A stretch of DNA of 64,000 bases from Warburgia ugandensis (GCA_035236585.1 CP141132.1:26495445-26559444), one strand, 5' to 3'; positions 23,526-35,449 are shown, numbered from the stretch's first letter. Numbers and translations: made by a program. Notes: generated by a model not told the origin, from the letters alone.

Positions 23526-23544
23526 TGGCATTGTTGCTAAGGAG
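23526..23544 (+). promoter_or_regulatory. Decayed primer-binding site (tRNA-Asp type) of A2
   Basis: TGGCATTGTTGCTAAGGAG follows GTTTT after the LTR. Athila elements have TGGCGCCGTTGCCGGGGA here, complementary to tRNA-Asp. The changes (CGCC to CATT, CCGG to CTAA) are mostly C-to-T and G-to-A, so this site would no longer prime well. Confidence 0.75.
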
Positions 23545-24461
23545 TTGCAACAAATTATGTAGTATTCCATACTTTAGGTTATTTTCCTCTAATCTGGGTT
23601 TAGGGTGCATTAGATTAAGGGTTTTGCTTTATTTTTGCATATATTTGCTATTTTCCTCATATTGACCATATTTTTTTTTATTTTTGTGCTAGGAAAATTG
23701 GCAAAGAAGTGGTGACGATCTTGTGGGCCACAGCCTCATCATCTTAGATTAGGTTTTATTGGTTTCCTAGATTAAGATTGAATGAAACTTGAAGTGAGGC
23801 CCATTGTAAATTGTAATTTCTTTATTATTTAATTTTAAATGGGTTGTAATAATGCAGTTTAAGTGTGGGGTATGGTGTCCCACACTTGATCATCATCAGA
23901 CCCCTCACTGTGACTATCTCTCACTTAATTTTTAGGATAATTTGCATTTAGTATAATTTTCATTCAATTGTTAGTATTATTCATATATATTAGGATCATT
24001 CATTGATAATTGTTGAATCTTTAATTAGGATTATTGAATTAGAGCACCTATCTACCCTTGGTTGGATAGAATATAGATTGCATTAGTTTGCTTTTGTATT
24101 GCATTGCATTTTTACAGTTTTATAGTGGAATGAAATTAATGTTATTAAGGGCTCCACAAGAACCCTTATAAGATTTGGATTGGATTTCATCACCAATTCC
24201 TTGGCCTGCCTAGCAATCAATCAATATCCTCGTATGCCATGATCCCAACCCTTGAATATTAAATTTAAAATCAAGTATAAAGAGACTTAGGGTATGGAGC
24301 TCCTTGTAGAAGGATGCGATCTATTGTCACTTCAATGGCTTCTGAGCATAGTGGTTATAGTGGGTGTCTTAAAATCTAAGTAATTTCCTATGCCTTTCAT
24401 TGACATTAGTTGAGGCCTAAATTCCTCATAACATGAGGATTGTATTAACCACTTTTGAGCA
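23545..24461 (+). mobile_element. A2 internal leader up to the solo LTR
   Basis: Non-coding leader with the same landmarks as the A1 leader (GTGGGCCACAGCCTCATCATC, TGGGGTATGGTGTCCCACA). From 24140 to the break at 24461 it holds the shared module. The last five bases, GAGCA (24457-24461), are the left target duplication of the solo LTR. Confidence 0.75.
24140..24461 (+). repeat. Shared module, copy 3 (in A2, split by solo LTR)
   Basis: Collinear with A1 17230-17560; the remainder continues at 29012-29150 after the solo LTR. The solo LTR, itself a carrier of the module, has inserted inside this copy. Confidence 0.6.
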
Positions 24462-24946
24462 TGTAACAGCCCTAACTTTTTGTAATAAAATAAATAGTGA
24501 AATTGAGAATTTCAAGAAAAAATCAGGTTTAGCAAAAACGTACTTCTTATAGAAGTACAAGTGAAGCATAAGACATGCATAACTAAAAACATATCCCACG
24601 AATCCTTCATAAAAGCATAAGACAAGCCAAGGCCTAATACATAAAAAATAAAATAAAAAATGGAATGTACTAAAAAATACAAGTCCAACACCACTAAGTA
24701 CACTCAATTCTGAGATCGTGGAGTAAACCCTAAAATTTATAAAGGGCAAAATGGTCTTTTAATGCATGTAGGGCCCACGTGGGGCCCACAAGGGAAGCCA
24801 ATGACTAGACCATGTGTAATCATCAGTCAAACCACTACCACCAACTAGTGGAGAAGGAGGTGGTAGTGGGAATCCAATGTATATTGAATAATAAAAAGAA
24901 ATAAACATAATTAATACATGTCATCATGAAAAATACTCAAAACACC

Positions 24947-24954
24947 TATAAATA
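24947..24954 (+). promoter_or_regulatory. TATA box of solo LTR
   Basis: TATAAATA lies 485 bp into the LTR and is followed 90 bp on by a CT-rich leader (25035-25090), the usual order in plant LTR promoters. Confidence 0.5.
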
Positions 24955-26799
24955 CCCTTCAAAAACATTCCCAAAAATGTTCATAAAATTTCTCACGAAA
25001 TTCCCCAGACTATACCAAAATTTCAGCTAAAAAATCCTCCCCTTTCTCTCTCTTTCATTCTCTCTTTCCGTACATTTTTTTCTCTTCTCAGAGCATCTAC
25101 TGAAGCACCTAGGGGAATATTCCTCCTCGAGTTATCTATAGTGTCTGTAGATGCATCATCCCTGAAGAGTAGGGTTTTCATCCTACTACGGTTTTTGAAC
25201 TAGGCATCATTATTCAGTAGTTCAAACATCATCTTAACCATTGGATCTTTGAGGAATATGGATATATTCAAAAGACCTTTAGTTTTACGGAGATCAGTGG
25301 AGCATTTATCTTAAGGAGTGAATTTTCTGGTTTTTCTAGCCAAGTTCCAAAATATTGTCTCTCCAGGTAGGTGAGTCTCCCTCATTTAGTTAGTTTCCAG
25401 TAGTTTGTACTGATTTCCGACCTCAGAAAGATCTCCCCGGCCATTGATCCGTTGGAGACGATGGATCTGGCTACAGGGTGAGATCCATCATCCTGGACGG
25501 CTCAGATGAGACTTCTGAGCCATTGGATGTATTCCTGGGGCCCAAAAACCATAGGGAACGAAATCTGACCATGTGAATCTAACGAACGGAGGAGATCTAG
25601 CCATGGGCGATCTGACGGTTTAGATATGGACGTCTCACCCATAGCCGGTCAGCTCTGCCCAACTAGCCGCTATGGATGGTAATGGACACGGGCCGTTGGA
25701 TGTCCCGGACCCACAAACCTAGATTTGATCTGGGCCATCCAATTTTGAACTGAAGATTTAGATCTTCAATTTAGAGCTTGATATAGCTCTGATTTTAGAT
25801 ATGGAAACTTCTGTGGATTCCTTATAACTTTATCTAGGTAATGAAACTATGAAATGCATGTTTTAAATAGTATTAATTTGTCATAATTATTAAAATTCGT
25901 AGGGGTACCCTTGGATTATGATCAGGATGATCCTAAAATGAAAATCTAAATCGATAGATGTGTTTAGAGGGTCCCCAAATCCTTAATATGATTATCACAA
26001 TAAAATTTATACGTTTATAGGTTGATTAAATCGATCAAAAGAGTAAGAGTAAAATTCAGCCCTTAAAATGGGTTGAGAACTTAGAAACTCAATTTCGATC
26101 TCAATTTAACTCCAAATTAAGATCAAAAAGTTGAGTTGGACTCCTTGTAATTATCATAATCTACTGAACCAATAAAAAACAAAGTTTTAATTCATTAAAT
26201 ATGCTGTGATTTAGTAGATAAGCACACTAATGTCCTTAATCTACAAGATCTGGGATGATCAGATCGATCATAACATGGTGGATAATGATCTAATAATGTA
26301 TTATCTTAAATCAATGGATTTGATGTAACTAAAATTGCATATCTTAAGTGATCTACCCTTAAAAGTAATAAAAACCATTGAAATGATGTAAATCTCCTTG
26401 ATCAAGTAGATCAAGGATGAATTGATAGTATAAATGGGGTTTGATGATAACATGAAGATGATATCACATGGAATTATGGATTGGATGGTGATAATTTGAA
26501 AGGATCAAGATCTAAACCTTAAAAAGAAGAAACATGAATAAGGATCATTTAAGACCATTGGATCATGATAGGTGTTAAAGTATGTTAGATTTTCATTTAA
26601 TTATTGAGCATTATGATAATTGTATTTTGTTTCTTTGTAGAGTAAATTGTAGATTATTTATTTAATTGTTTAATTATGCTTTTTATTGATGCTTTAGTAT
26701 GTATGAAATGGAAATTACCTTGAAAATGTAATTAATGAAATTAGAATTGATGAACACACTACATGGAATGGGTGTCATGAACTTAATATTAGTAAGGAC

Positions 26800-27220
26800 T
26801 ATAGTTAGTAGGATAATATAAGGAATGAATATTCCTTGGTCCAAATTAGGAGAATAATAAAACTCCATGAATGACATTTTAGTTCATGGATTTAATTAAA
26901 ATCAATTAGAAATAGTACTTAGGGTTAAATGCTCATAAGAACCTTATGAAAGGTTGAGTTAGGGTCAAACTAGTGAATGATGGACATAGTGGTTAAGGGG
27001 GTTATCTAATAGAGCCTCGCTCTCCCCCCACCTTCTGTTGACATTTATGAGGTTTAAACGCCTCCTTACATGAGGATTGAAGTAGCCACTTTGTGTTCAA
27101 CCATTCAACTAGTAAACCTTAACCAATTTGACATAAGAGGATCTGTTTAGACTTAGGATGAAATAAACTACCATTAACCAATAAAACATTAACTGATTGA
27201 GAAATAATAATAAGAGCATA
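26800..27220 (+). repeat. Shared module, copy 4 (in solo LTR)
   Basis: Nearly collinear with 8100-8480. It shares AATTAAAATCAATTAGAAA, GAGGTTTAAACGCCTCC and ATGAGGATTGAAGTAGCCAC with the other copies. Confidence 0.6.
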
Positions 27221-29006
27221 AAAGGTTAGTAAATTATCTAACCTTAATAAAAATTGTAAATAAGATAAGGAAGATCAAACAAGATCCAAGAAGAGATCTT
27301 AAAAGATCACAAATGAAAAGAAAAGAAATATTATGTAGATTATAGTATTTTCTAGGGTTTACTTATAGTGTAGATTATGAACCTAGAAGGTTTGAAACCT
27401 CGATCATATATATGATCTAAGGAAAATTAGGGTATCACTTACAGGAATACAATACTTAACTTGATACGTATGATTGGCAGATTTATGAATCAAGTTCAAG
27501 ATGGACAATATGGAATGAATATCCCTTGAATCAAGATCGTTATACCACTTTGAGGTAGGTGGATATACAAAGACGTATTAGAGACTCATGTGTATACATA
27601 CATGATTATCTGTCTAGAATTATAAACCCTCACTGAATAAGTATGCTTAGTACCTTAGCATAGTCATGATCCAAACACATGATCCAAATAAATGATCCAA
27701 AAACAAATGATCAAACTAAGTGATCCAACCTCTTAATCCAATCCACTTGATCTAATATGGCGATCAAGTCTAATGAGGTGAAAGTAATGAGATGTGGAGA
27801 CTAAGGAAGCCCTAAGAATAGGGTATAGAAAATATTTTAGCCTTGGTTAAACAGACATATCATTTGATACGTACAATGTATTTTACATACAAGTATGGAG
27901 GCTTGTGATTTTGTTTTACATAGAGTTAGAGACTGGGGATGCTATGCTAGGGAAGTTATGAGGGTTTGGTCACCCGCTTCTTGAAACTTATATGATAGAT
28001 ACAATGCTCAAAGATAGGCTAAATGTTGGGTGGGGCAATAATAGGAAGGCCCCACTATGACAGCTATGGTCCACCCCATGAGGACATGGATTGATTATTC
28101 CACAATTGGTATTAGTGGAGGATTATACAGTTATCTGGGCGCACTGTACGGGTTGAGATTGTAAGCATAGTAGTCTTAATGTATTTTGCATTATGATGCA
28201 CATATGATAGGCATAAGGTAATGCCATGGCATGATGAGATGCCACTACATGAGTTCCTAGAAATCCCTGTATAAAGGTTGGTTGAGTACTGAATTTCTAA
28301 ATGGAAGTATAGCCAAGGGAAGGAACAAGTTTTGAGCAATCTTCAATATGTTAACTAGTTTGTCACATACTAAATAAATAGACTCTATGTATGAGAATGA
28401 GAAAATTCATGAATGGACACCATGATGAATAATGACTTAGGTATGTATTCTTATATTGATGAGGTAGTATATTTTTGTATCCCCTACCAAGCATAGCTTG
28501 CTGAGGTATTGTAAATGTTTCTATGTTTACAATACCTTAAGTACAATGAAGGAGGGTTAGAAGCTCAAGATCATAAAAGACTTAAGGAATTAAAGCTTGA
28601 AGACTTAGGAGCAAGACGGTAGAAGACTTGAAGAAAATAAGAGATCAGGGTATGCCCTTCAAGATATGTAATTTTCTTTATTTGAGAGAGTATTGTATTG
28701 AGTGTTTTTAATGTAAGGTGAGGATTGAATTTTGGATTATGTAATTTGGACAATGGATTGTAATCTAATACAGGGCTGTGTAAGAGTGAACTACTAGATG
28801 ATTCCTGGTATTCAATGAAATGTTATTTTATACAAAATGGCTATGTGTATTATGTATCTTCAAGTGAGACTTGGGTTTTGTTATAAATGAATTTAAATGA
28901 AAAGAATTTCCATTGTATTGTTTACAAATTTTTTTTTTACCATTTAAGGGCCCTTCCTTTGAACAAATGTATTACAAAATGTGTTTCAAAAACCTAGGTC
29001 GTCACA

Positions 29007-29299
29007 GAGCATAACCTAACTGATAAGTAGTAGTCAAATCTGGAAAAAAGGAACTATCTATATTTAGGTCTAAGAAGCTACCACATATGTACTAAGCAAA
29101 GATAATCAAAACACTGCTTAGTTAGTGCTTATTAGGATTTGATTACTCATCATGTAGAGTTAGAGTTAGCATTTAGATTAGGGCATTTAGTATATGATAG
29201 TTTATGCAAGGGTATTGATATCAGATCTCAGAGCTAAGACCTTTCAACCTAGAGATTCAATGCAACCTAAGACAAAGGGAAAGAAACCAAGTTCCTATC
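29007..29299 (+). mobile_element. A2 leader, right of solo LTR
   Basis: Begins with the right GAGCA duplication, then AACCTAACTGATAAGTAGTA, matching A1 at 17575-17590. It completes the shared module to about 29150 and then runs into the gag remnant. No ORF. Confidence 0.7.
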
Positions 29300-30290
29300 C
29301 CAATGGCTAAACCACTAGCAGAAGTTGAGTGCAAGGCCATTAGAGATTTCTATGGGTCACTATAACTCAACACCCCATCCGTCATAGCTTTAACTCTTAC
29401 AAATGTAGACCATTTTGAGTTAAAGCTAAGAGTTATGCAATTGCTTCCCACTTTTTATGGTCAAGACTGAGAAGACCCCTACCTACATATTAAGGATTTC
29501 CTTGATATTTGTACCACATTCAAGTTTTAATTTTTTTTAGATAATTCTATTAGGCTGAGGTCATTCTCATTCTCTCTCAAGGACAAAGCTAAGTCATGGT
29601 TGAATTCCTTAAAGGTAGGTTCCTTCAATATCTAAGAGCAATTGTCTAGAAAGTTTTTAAAAAGTTCTTCCCTATTCACAAAACAAATGCCCTATGTCAT
29701 GGAATTATTAATTTCCAACAAAGGGATGATGAACAATACTATGAGTGTTGGGAATGGTGGAATGAACTACTACAAAAGTCCCCACATCATGGATTTGAAA
29801 AATGACAACAAGTTCAATACTTCTACTAGGCATTGATGCCTCAAAATAGAAAAATGATAGATGCAACAAGTGGAGGGACCTCATGCTAAAGGATGAGAGT
29901 GAGGCTTGGGTGCTCTTTCATACTCTAGTAAGAATTCCCAGCAATGGGATTATTCAAATAGAAGAGAAAGAAACAACCAACCTACCAAGAGAGGGGTGAT
30001 CTATCCCATAAACTCGATTCTGAATTAGCAAGATTGGACAAGTCCAATAGTAGAGTAGACAAACTTGAAACTACGTTTCAATCCTTTATAGCTACCTCAT
30101 CCCTTAAACCTCTAAAAGAGGTTTGTGCTATATGTTTTAGCCTAGCCCATATAACCACATCTTGTCCATCACATAGAGTGCTGAATGACTATGATGTTGA
30201 TCAAGCTAATGCATTGAATGTATATTACCATCCTAACAACAACGCATATTATGAGACCTACAACCCTTGATGAGCTAGGCATCCCAACTT
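29300..30290 (+). pseudogene. gag: Athila gag pseudogene (A2)
   Basis: Retroelement structural protein that would form the particle and bind RNA. With frame changes and stops one reads FELKLRVMQLLPTFYGQ, EDPYLHIKDFLDICTTFK, then IRLRSFSFSLKDKAKSWLNS, the hallmark of Athila Gag (IRLRLFPFSLRDKAKAWLxS). At 30120-30180 CAICFSLAHITTSCPSH gives a CxxC..H..C zinc knuckle of changed spacing, and AYYETYNP followed by HPNFSW matches the Athila C-terminal YNPGWRxHPNFSW motif. At least six stops and frame changes break it. It continues into protease. Confidence 0.85.
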
Positions 30291-30559
30291 TTCCTGGTCA
30301 AAGAATAACTACCAAGGGGGACCATCTGTGAATCCCCCTACCCAACTTTTCCTCAGTTATTGAACAAGGCTAGAAAGGGAATAAACTTCAACTAGTTGAT
30401 GGAGGTAGTCAAACATATCCTAATCAATATTCCATTGCTCAATGCAATTAAATACATCCCTGCCTATGCTAAGTTCTTAAAAGGGCTTTGCATAAGAGAA
30501 AGAAAACTAAATGTACAAAAGAAAGCTTTCCTCACCAAGTAGGTAAGCTCTTTAATTCA

Positions 30560-30955
30560 ACACAAGACCACCCCACCAAAGTTTAGAGACCCAGGGTATC
30601 CTACTATTTCTTACATTATTGGAGATCATGTCATAGATAGGGAATTACTTGACCTAGGGGTGAGTATTAACTTGTTGCCATACACTATCTATGAGGAACT
30701 AAGACTTGGTGAGTTAAAACTAATCTCTACATGCTATAATTAACAGATAGATCAAGATATCCTGTGGTTTGGTTGAAGATGTCTTGATAGAGGTGGACCA
30801 GTTTTATTACCCAATTGATTTCATTGTACTAGACACCCAACCTGTGTCTGAACTCGATAGTCAGATTTCGGTCATCCTTGGACATCCATTCTCGGTGACA
30901 TCCAACACCATTATTAATTGTAGGAATAGTGTAACGAAATTGTCATTTGACACAT
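30560..30955 (+). pseudogene. Athila aspartic protease pseudogene (A2)
   Basis: Retropepsin-like domain that would cut the polyprotein. One reads TPPKFRDPGYPTISYIIGDH, then LDLGVSINLLPYTIYEEL, where families usually have DLGASVNLMP, so the catalytic-type Asp-Leu-Gly is kept with Ala changed to Val. After a stop it continues with VEDVLIEVDQFYYPIDFIVL, ILGHPFSVTSNTIINCRNS and KLSF, a close match in pattern to Athila. A frame break near 30745 and a terminal stop before the next open stretch show it is dead. Confidence 0.85.
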
Positions 30956-31354
30956 GACGTGAAACTAAACGTCTTTAACACTGATCAACAGCATTTAGAC
31001 CTTGATGATTCTTGCTATGTCATTTTGATCGAGAGCCTAATTAATGACATTCATCCACCATTGTTCAACTCTACCCCACTAGAGGCTTGTCTCATGGACT
31101 TTAATGGAGAATTTGATATAGAAAAGTCTATTAAAGAGGTAAACAACCTTCTTGAAGATGCTCGAATCATGGATACCTCCAAGTGGGGTTCTTATGTGGA
31201 ACTACTCCCACCTTTTGAATCTATCCCAATACCCTTGATGGAGCAACCACCACATCTGGACCTAAACCTCTTGCGTGACAACTTCAAATATTCATACCTA
31301 GTCCTAGATGAAACCTTACCTATGATAACATCATCATACTTAGATAATGAATAG
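30947..31354 (+). pseudogene. Athila linker between protease and RT (A2)
   Basis: An open stretch of about 135 codons with ACLMDFNGEFDIEKSIKEVN, MDTSKWGSYVELLPP and HLDLNLLRDNFKYSYLVLDE. This acidic, proline-containing linker precedes RT in Athila polyproteins. It is the longest undamaged coding stretch in A2. The ATG at 30947 is not a natural start; the region belongs to a gag-pol fusion. The homologous part in A1 is at 18660-18780. Confidence 0.75.
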
Positions 31355-32235
31355 GAGGGTAAGCTTTTAGATGTCCTTAAGGAACATAATAGTGCTCTAG
31401 GGTGGACGATAATAGACATAAAAGGGATTAGTGCAGCCATATGCATGCATAGGAAACACCTTGAAGAAAATTCAAAACCTTCTAGGGAAACTCAAAGACG
31501 ACTTAATCCCCACATGAAGGACATGTCAAAGATGAAGTCCTAAGGCTTTTAGATGTTAGTGTTACATATCTTATCTCTGACAATACTTGGGTCAGCCTTG
31601 TTCTGGTTGTACCTAAGAAATTCGGGATCACGGTAGTAAAAAATGAGAATACTGAGTTAGTACCCATCCACATGACCATCGGGTGGAGAGTTTGCATTGA
31701 GTATTGAAATTTGAATGCAGTCACAAGGAAAGATCACTTTCCTCTACCCTTCATTGACCAAATGCTACAATAGCTGAACATAGCTATTACTAGTTTCTGG
31801 ATGGATATTTTGGTTATAACCACATTCCTATAGCACCAGAGGATTAGGAGAAGACCACCTTCATCTGCCCCTTTAGAACCTTTGCTTATCGACGTATGCC
31901 TTTTGGGCATTGTAATGCTCCAGCTACATTTCAAAGGTGTATGTTGAGCATTTTGTATGATATGGTAGAAAGGTTTCTTGAGGTATTTAGGGATGACTTC
32001 TCAGTATTCGGCTCATCGTTTGATGAGTGCTTGCACCACTTAAATTTAGTTCTAACAAGGTGTCAAGAGAAAAATCTTTTTTTAAAATGGAAAAAGTGCC
32101 ATTTTATGGTACAAAGTGGGATAGTTTTAGGCCACACAATGCCTAATAGGATAGAAGTTGAAAAGGCAATAGTGGATTTAATACCCAACCTTTCTCCACC
32201 AAGGACAATGTAAGAAATTCACTCCTTTTAGGACA
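31355..32235 (+). pseudogene. pol: Athila reverse transcriptase pseudogene (A2)
   Basis: Would copy element RNA to DNA. Readable blocks across frames: GWTIIDIKGISAAICMHR-like start (31400-31450), LVVPKKFGITVVKNENTELV (31610), GWRVCIEY (31685), KDHFPLPFIDQML (31730), then the clean stretch 31896-32213 with MPFGHCNAPATFQRCM, VERFLEVFRDDFSVFGSSFD and KWKKCHFMVQSGIVLGH. The catalytic box reads FRDD where Athila has FMDD; both Asp remain. The usual MPFGLCNAP is changed to MPFGHCNAP. Several stops and frameshifts before 31896. Confidence 0.9.
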
Positions 32236-32830
32236 TGCTAGCTTTTACATATGCTTCATCAAGGATTTTAGAAAAATTGCCAAGCCCATCTGTAATTTAC
32301 TTACATAGTAGGCCATTTTTGACTTTGATGAGGACTATAAGAAAATATTTGAGTGACTCAAGGTCGAGTTTACTTCTGAACCCATTATCTGACCACCACA
32401 TTGGAATGCACCTTTTGAGATATGTGTGATGCGTCGAATTACGCCATTGGAGCTATTTTGGGGCAGCTCATTGATAAACTTCTCCATGTAATATATTACA
32501 TTAGTAAAACATGAAATGACACAAACTCAATTATTTGACCATAGAAAAAGAGTTGTTAGTTGAAGTTTTTGCTTTGGATAAGTTTAAATCTTACTTGTTG
32601 AGGTCTAAAGTTATAGTGTACTTGGAACATGCGTCTTTAAAGTACCTCCTTTCTAAAAATGATGCAAAATTTATATTGATCCATTGGATACTACTGCTAT
32701 AAGAGTTTGACTAAAAAATTCGGGACAAAAAAGGTGCATAAAATGTTGTAGTAGTCCACTTATCCAAACTCGTGGTGGAGAATACTAATGATCACATGCG
32801 TATAACTAAATCCTTCTTGGATGAACAGTT
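32236..32830 (+). pseudogene. Athila RNase H remnant (A2)
   Basis: Downstream of RT, broken frames read FYICFIKDFRKIAKPICNLL, FDEDYKKIFE, NAPFEICV, ITPLELFWGSSL and LTIEKELLVEVFALDKF-like, the order of RT connection and RNase H in Athila pol. It would remove the RNA strand of the hybrid. The expected CDASDxxxGAxLGQ motif is only partly readable and split by stops. Confidence 0.7.
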
Positions 32831-32929
32831 ATTGCATGTTTCCCAGTTGCCTTGGTATGGTAATATTGTTATTTATCTTGTTACAGGATAAATGTCTGAT
32901 CATTGGACGAAACAAGATAAAAGAGATTT

Positions 32930-33603
32930 TTGACTAAGATTAGATATTTTACTTGGGACAACCTATGCTTATTCAAGTACTATCTAGATCAGGTGATTAA
33001 GAGATGCATCCCAGATAGTGAAAATAATCAAATAATCTCATTTTGTTATGATCATGCATGTGGGGCCATTTTAACTTGACAAACATAGCTAAAAATATTT
33101 TACAGCATGGTTTTTATTGGCCTACCATATTTAAAGATGCACATGCTTACTGCATAGCATTTGTGAGGCGTCAAGGATTAGGTAGTCTAGGAAGGAGACA
33201 TATGATGCCCTTAAACCCAATACTTATTGTAAAGCCTTTCAATGTTTGGGGCATAGATTTCATGGGACCCTTCCCTAATTTTTTTGGAAACCTTTACATG
33301 TTAGTGAGAGTGGATTACATGTCCAAGTGGGTGGAAGTTATACCATGCCAAACCAATGACCATAAAGTGGTGGTAAAGTTCTTAAAATAAAATATCTTTA
33401 GAAGGTTTGGTACTTCAATAGTGATAATAAGTGATGGGGGAAGACACTTTTGTAATAAAGTATTTGAGAATTTAATGAAAAAGTATGGTGTCAACCATAT
33501 AATAGCTATCCCATAACACCCCCAGATTAGTGGCCAAGTAGAGGTATCCAATAGGGAGATAAAGTGGATTCTAGAGAAGTTAGTTAATCCAAGTAGGAAA
33601 GAC
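32930..33603 (+). pseudogene. Athila integrase pseudogene, C-end deleted (A2)
   Basis: Would insert the cDNA into the genome. Near 33060-33390 one reads MWGHFNLTNIAKNILQHGFY, WPTIFKDAHAYC, VWGIDFMGPFPNFFGNLYML and YMSKWVEVIPCQTNDHKVVV. The first catalytic Asp lies in GIDFMGPF. After a stop comes GTSIVIISDGGRHFCNKVFE with the second Asp, then HPQISGQVEVSNREIKWILE with the catalytic Glu. The zinc HHCC part is partly lost (IAFVRRQG where CDxCQ is expected). At 33603, within NPSRKDxS, the coding sequence joins directly to the middle of the 3' LTR, so the integrase C-terminus, 3' UTR and LTR start are deleted. Confidence 0.9.
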
Positions 33604-35086
33604 TAGTCTATGAGATGCCCACTTCCTTACAACCCAATTGTTTCCTTTTGCTTGCCATTTTGTGATGTCTTTGGGTGCTGCTACAAACTTCCAAGGCTAA
33701 TGCTTCTTCCTCAAGTATTCAACCTAGGATTTTTGGAGTTTTGATTCATCTTTCAAGGTTGGTTAGCCTTTGCTGGAATTTCTTTCTTTCCATGTTATTT
33801 TGCCTTGTTTTTCCTTTAGCTTTCCATTGCTTTTAAACTAAGATTCAAGTACAGTTTTCCCTTGAAGTGACAGCCAAGGAAATTCATCTTGAATCTAATT
33901 TTCTTCTTTATATTTCACTGCATCTTTATTCTCCTTTAGTGCTCTTGATTTTCCAGCTTTGGTTGCTTAAGTTCCATTGGATTGTTGCCTTAGTTTTGCA
34001 TCAGATTCTCCCTTGATTTCAAGCATACTTGTTCATCAATGAATGTTGGAACAATTGAAGAAGAGTTTGGCTTTAATTGAGGAGTGATTGGGATTAAGTG
34101 AACATCATTGTAATATCATTTAAGTTTCAGATTTGGATTACATGTATGGAATGTTATGTTGATGACTTTTTGGATGTAATTCAATGAGATTAGTTGGAAT
34201 TTTCAACTCATGTTTGTGTCTAGCAGTAAATTAACTTTGTTCTTGAATGTTTGAATGCATTAGAAGTGAATGAATTCATATTTTATGTGTTATGCTCATT
34301 GAATGTGTCAATTACCTTACTATTGAAATTTCTTTGCATGAATTGTGTATGTTAATTTCCAACACTATACAATCATGTTAACTTAGTTTTCAAGAGTCCT
34401 ATTAGGTTGTTTGATAGTTAGCTAATGCTAGAAATAGAGTGCATGCTTAGGTTTCCAAAGTAGTTGATTAAATCCACTCCTATCTAATGAATCATGCATA
34501 CCATTCCATGGTTACATGTATGTTAATTGGGTAGTTTTCCTTTCATTTTTGTTAGTAATTGCATTCATTTATTTTTCTAGTTTAGTTATAGTTAGATTCT
34601 ATGCATCTTAGCTAGTTGGAAAGTAATCAAAGTTGTGATACTTGTTAAAATAGTTGATTTGGTTGCTTACTTTACATGATTAGGATAGTAGTTTGTTAAA
34701 GTATGCTTCCATTAAATTAGTTGTTAATTTCATGTTGTGTAAAGTTGCTAAATTGCATTTTAGGAAAGTTTCACTTAAGGAAAGTTGTTAATTATGAAAG
34801 TCATAAAATTATAAGTTTTTAATTTAGGAAATTTTTAATTTTAAAAAGCACATGTTTTAGGATATTTCCATTTAGCATGTTTCTTGTTTTTGCTTAGCTT
34901 CCAATTTCATGTTTTAATTTTCATTCTTAATTTAGGAAAAAAATCACTTGAATTTTGGCTAGGTTAGATAGTTTAAAGTAGGGACCACTCTCATCACAAT
35001 AGTTCACTCCTCGTGGGATCAACCTGACTAGCATACTATATTGTAAATGATTTGTGTGCTTGTGAGCTTTAATTAAAACAATAACA
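33604..35086 (+). repeat. 3' LTR of A2, 5' part deleted
   Basis: From about 33609 the sequence matches the A2 5' LTR from about 22040 (GAGATGCCCACTTCC) to its end. Roughly the first 1.2 kb of the LTR is missing and joins integrase sequence directly. It ends AAAACAATAACA and is followed by AAACA. It keeps the stem-loop at 33841-33896. Confidence 0.85.
33841..33896 (+). promoter_or_regulatory. LTR stem-loop (A2, 3' LTR)
   Basis: Outer stem AGATTCAAG/CTTGAATCT and inner TTTCCCTT/AAGGAAA around the AAGTGACAGCC loop; counterpart of 22262-22318. Confidence 0.55.
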
Positions 35087-35436
35087 AAACACATTCACCT
35101 TCCAAAGTTTAATGAAATAATGGGATATCTTTATCATAAGGGTAGGGGTTTGAACCTTTTCGTGTATCTTCATTAGTAGGCTAAAGTTACGATGAGCTAA
35201 ATAAGAGAGAATTTTCTCAAATGAATAAAGGACTTTTACAAATAAATTTGAGAATTTTGTTGCTATATTCATTGTAAATCGTCACAGGACATAACTTGTC
35301 CACTAAGGGTAACCTAGGAGTTCAAGGGCTTATTGCATCTACTAAATGCAATCCTGAGTACCTACAAAAGTGGCACTTTGTACTTGTTTTTGAAACATGA
35401 TTTTTTTGCATATTTTTCTTAGGACTAGTAAAATGA
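35087..35436 (+). mobile_element. A1 3' internal region, right of A2
   Basis: Resumes A1 after A2 and runs to the polypurine tract. The last 170 bp (35275-35440, GACATAACTTGTCCACTAAGGG) are homologous to 49115-49275, showing another element with the same 3' end there. No ORF. Confidence 0.6.
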
Positions 35437-35449
35437 TGGTTAGGGGGTG
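35437..35449 (+). promoter_or_regulatory. Polypurine tract of A1
   Basis: A purine-rich stretch containing TTAGGGGGTG directly precedes the LTR start TGATAAGTGTC at 35450. Confidence 0.75.

Larger units (their letters stand above)
24462..29006 (+). mobile_element. Solo LTR, family S, 4.5 kb
   Basis: It starts TGTAACAGCCC and ends AACCTAGGTCGTCACA. GAGCA is duplicated exactly on both sides (24457-24461 and 29007-29011). Removing it rejoins the A2 leader collinearly with A1 (AACCACTTTxGA..CA..CC.AACT). It contains no primer site, polypurine tract or coding remnant, so it is the product of LTR-LTR recombination. It has a TATA box at 24947, a CT-rich leader after it and a shared module at 26800-27220. 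An LTR of 4.5 kb is long for plants. The ends resemble those of P1/P2, but the bodies differ. Confidence 0.9.
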
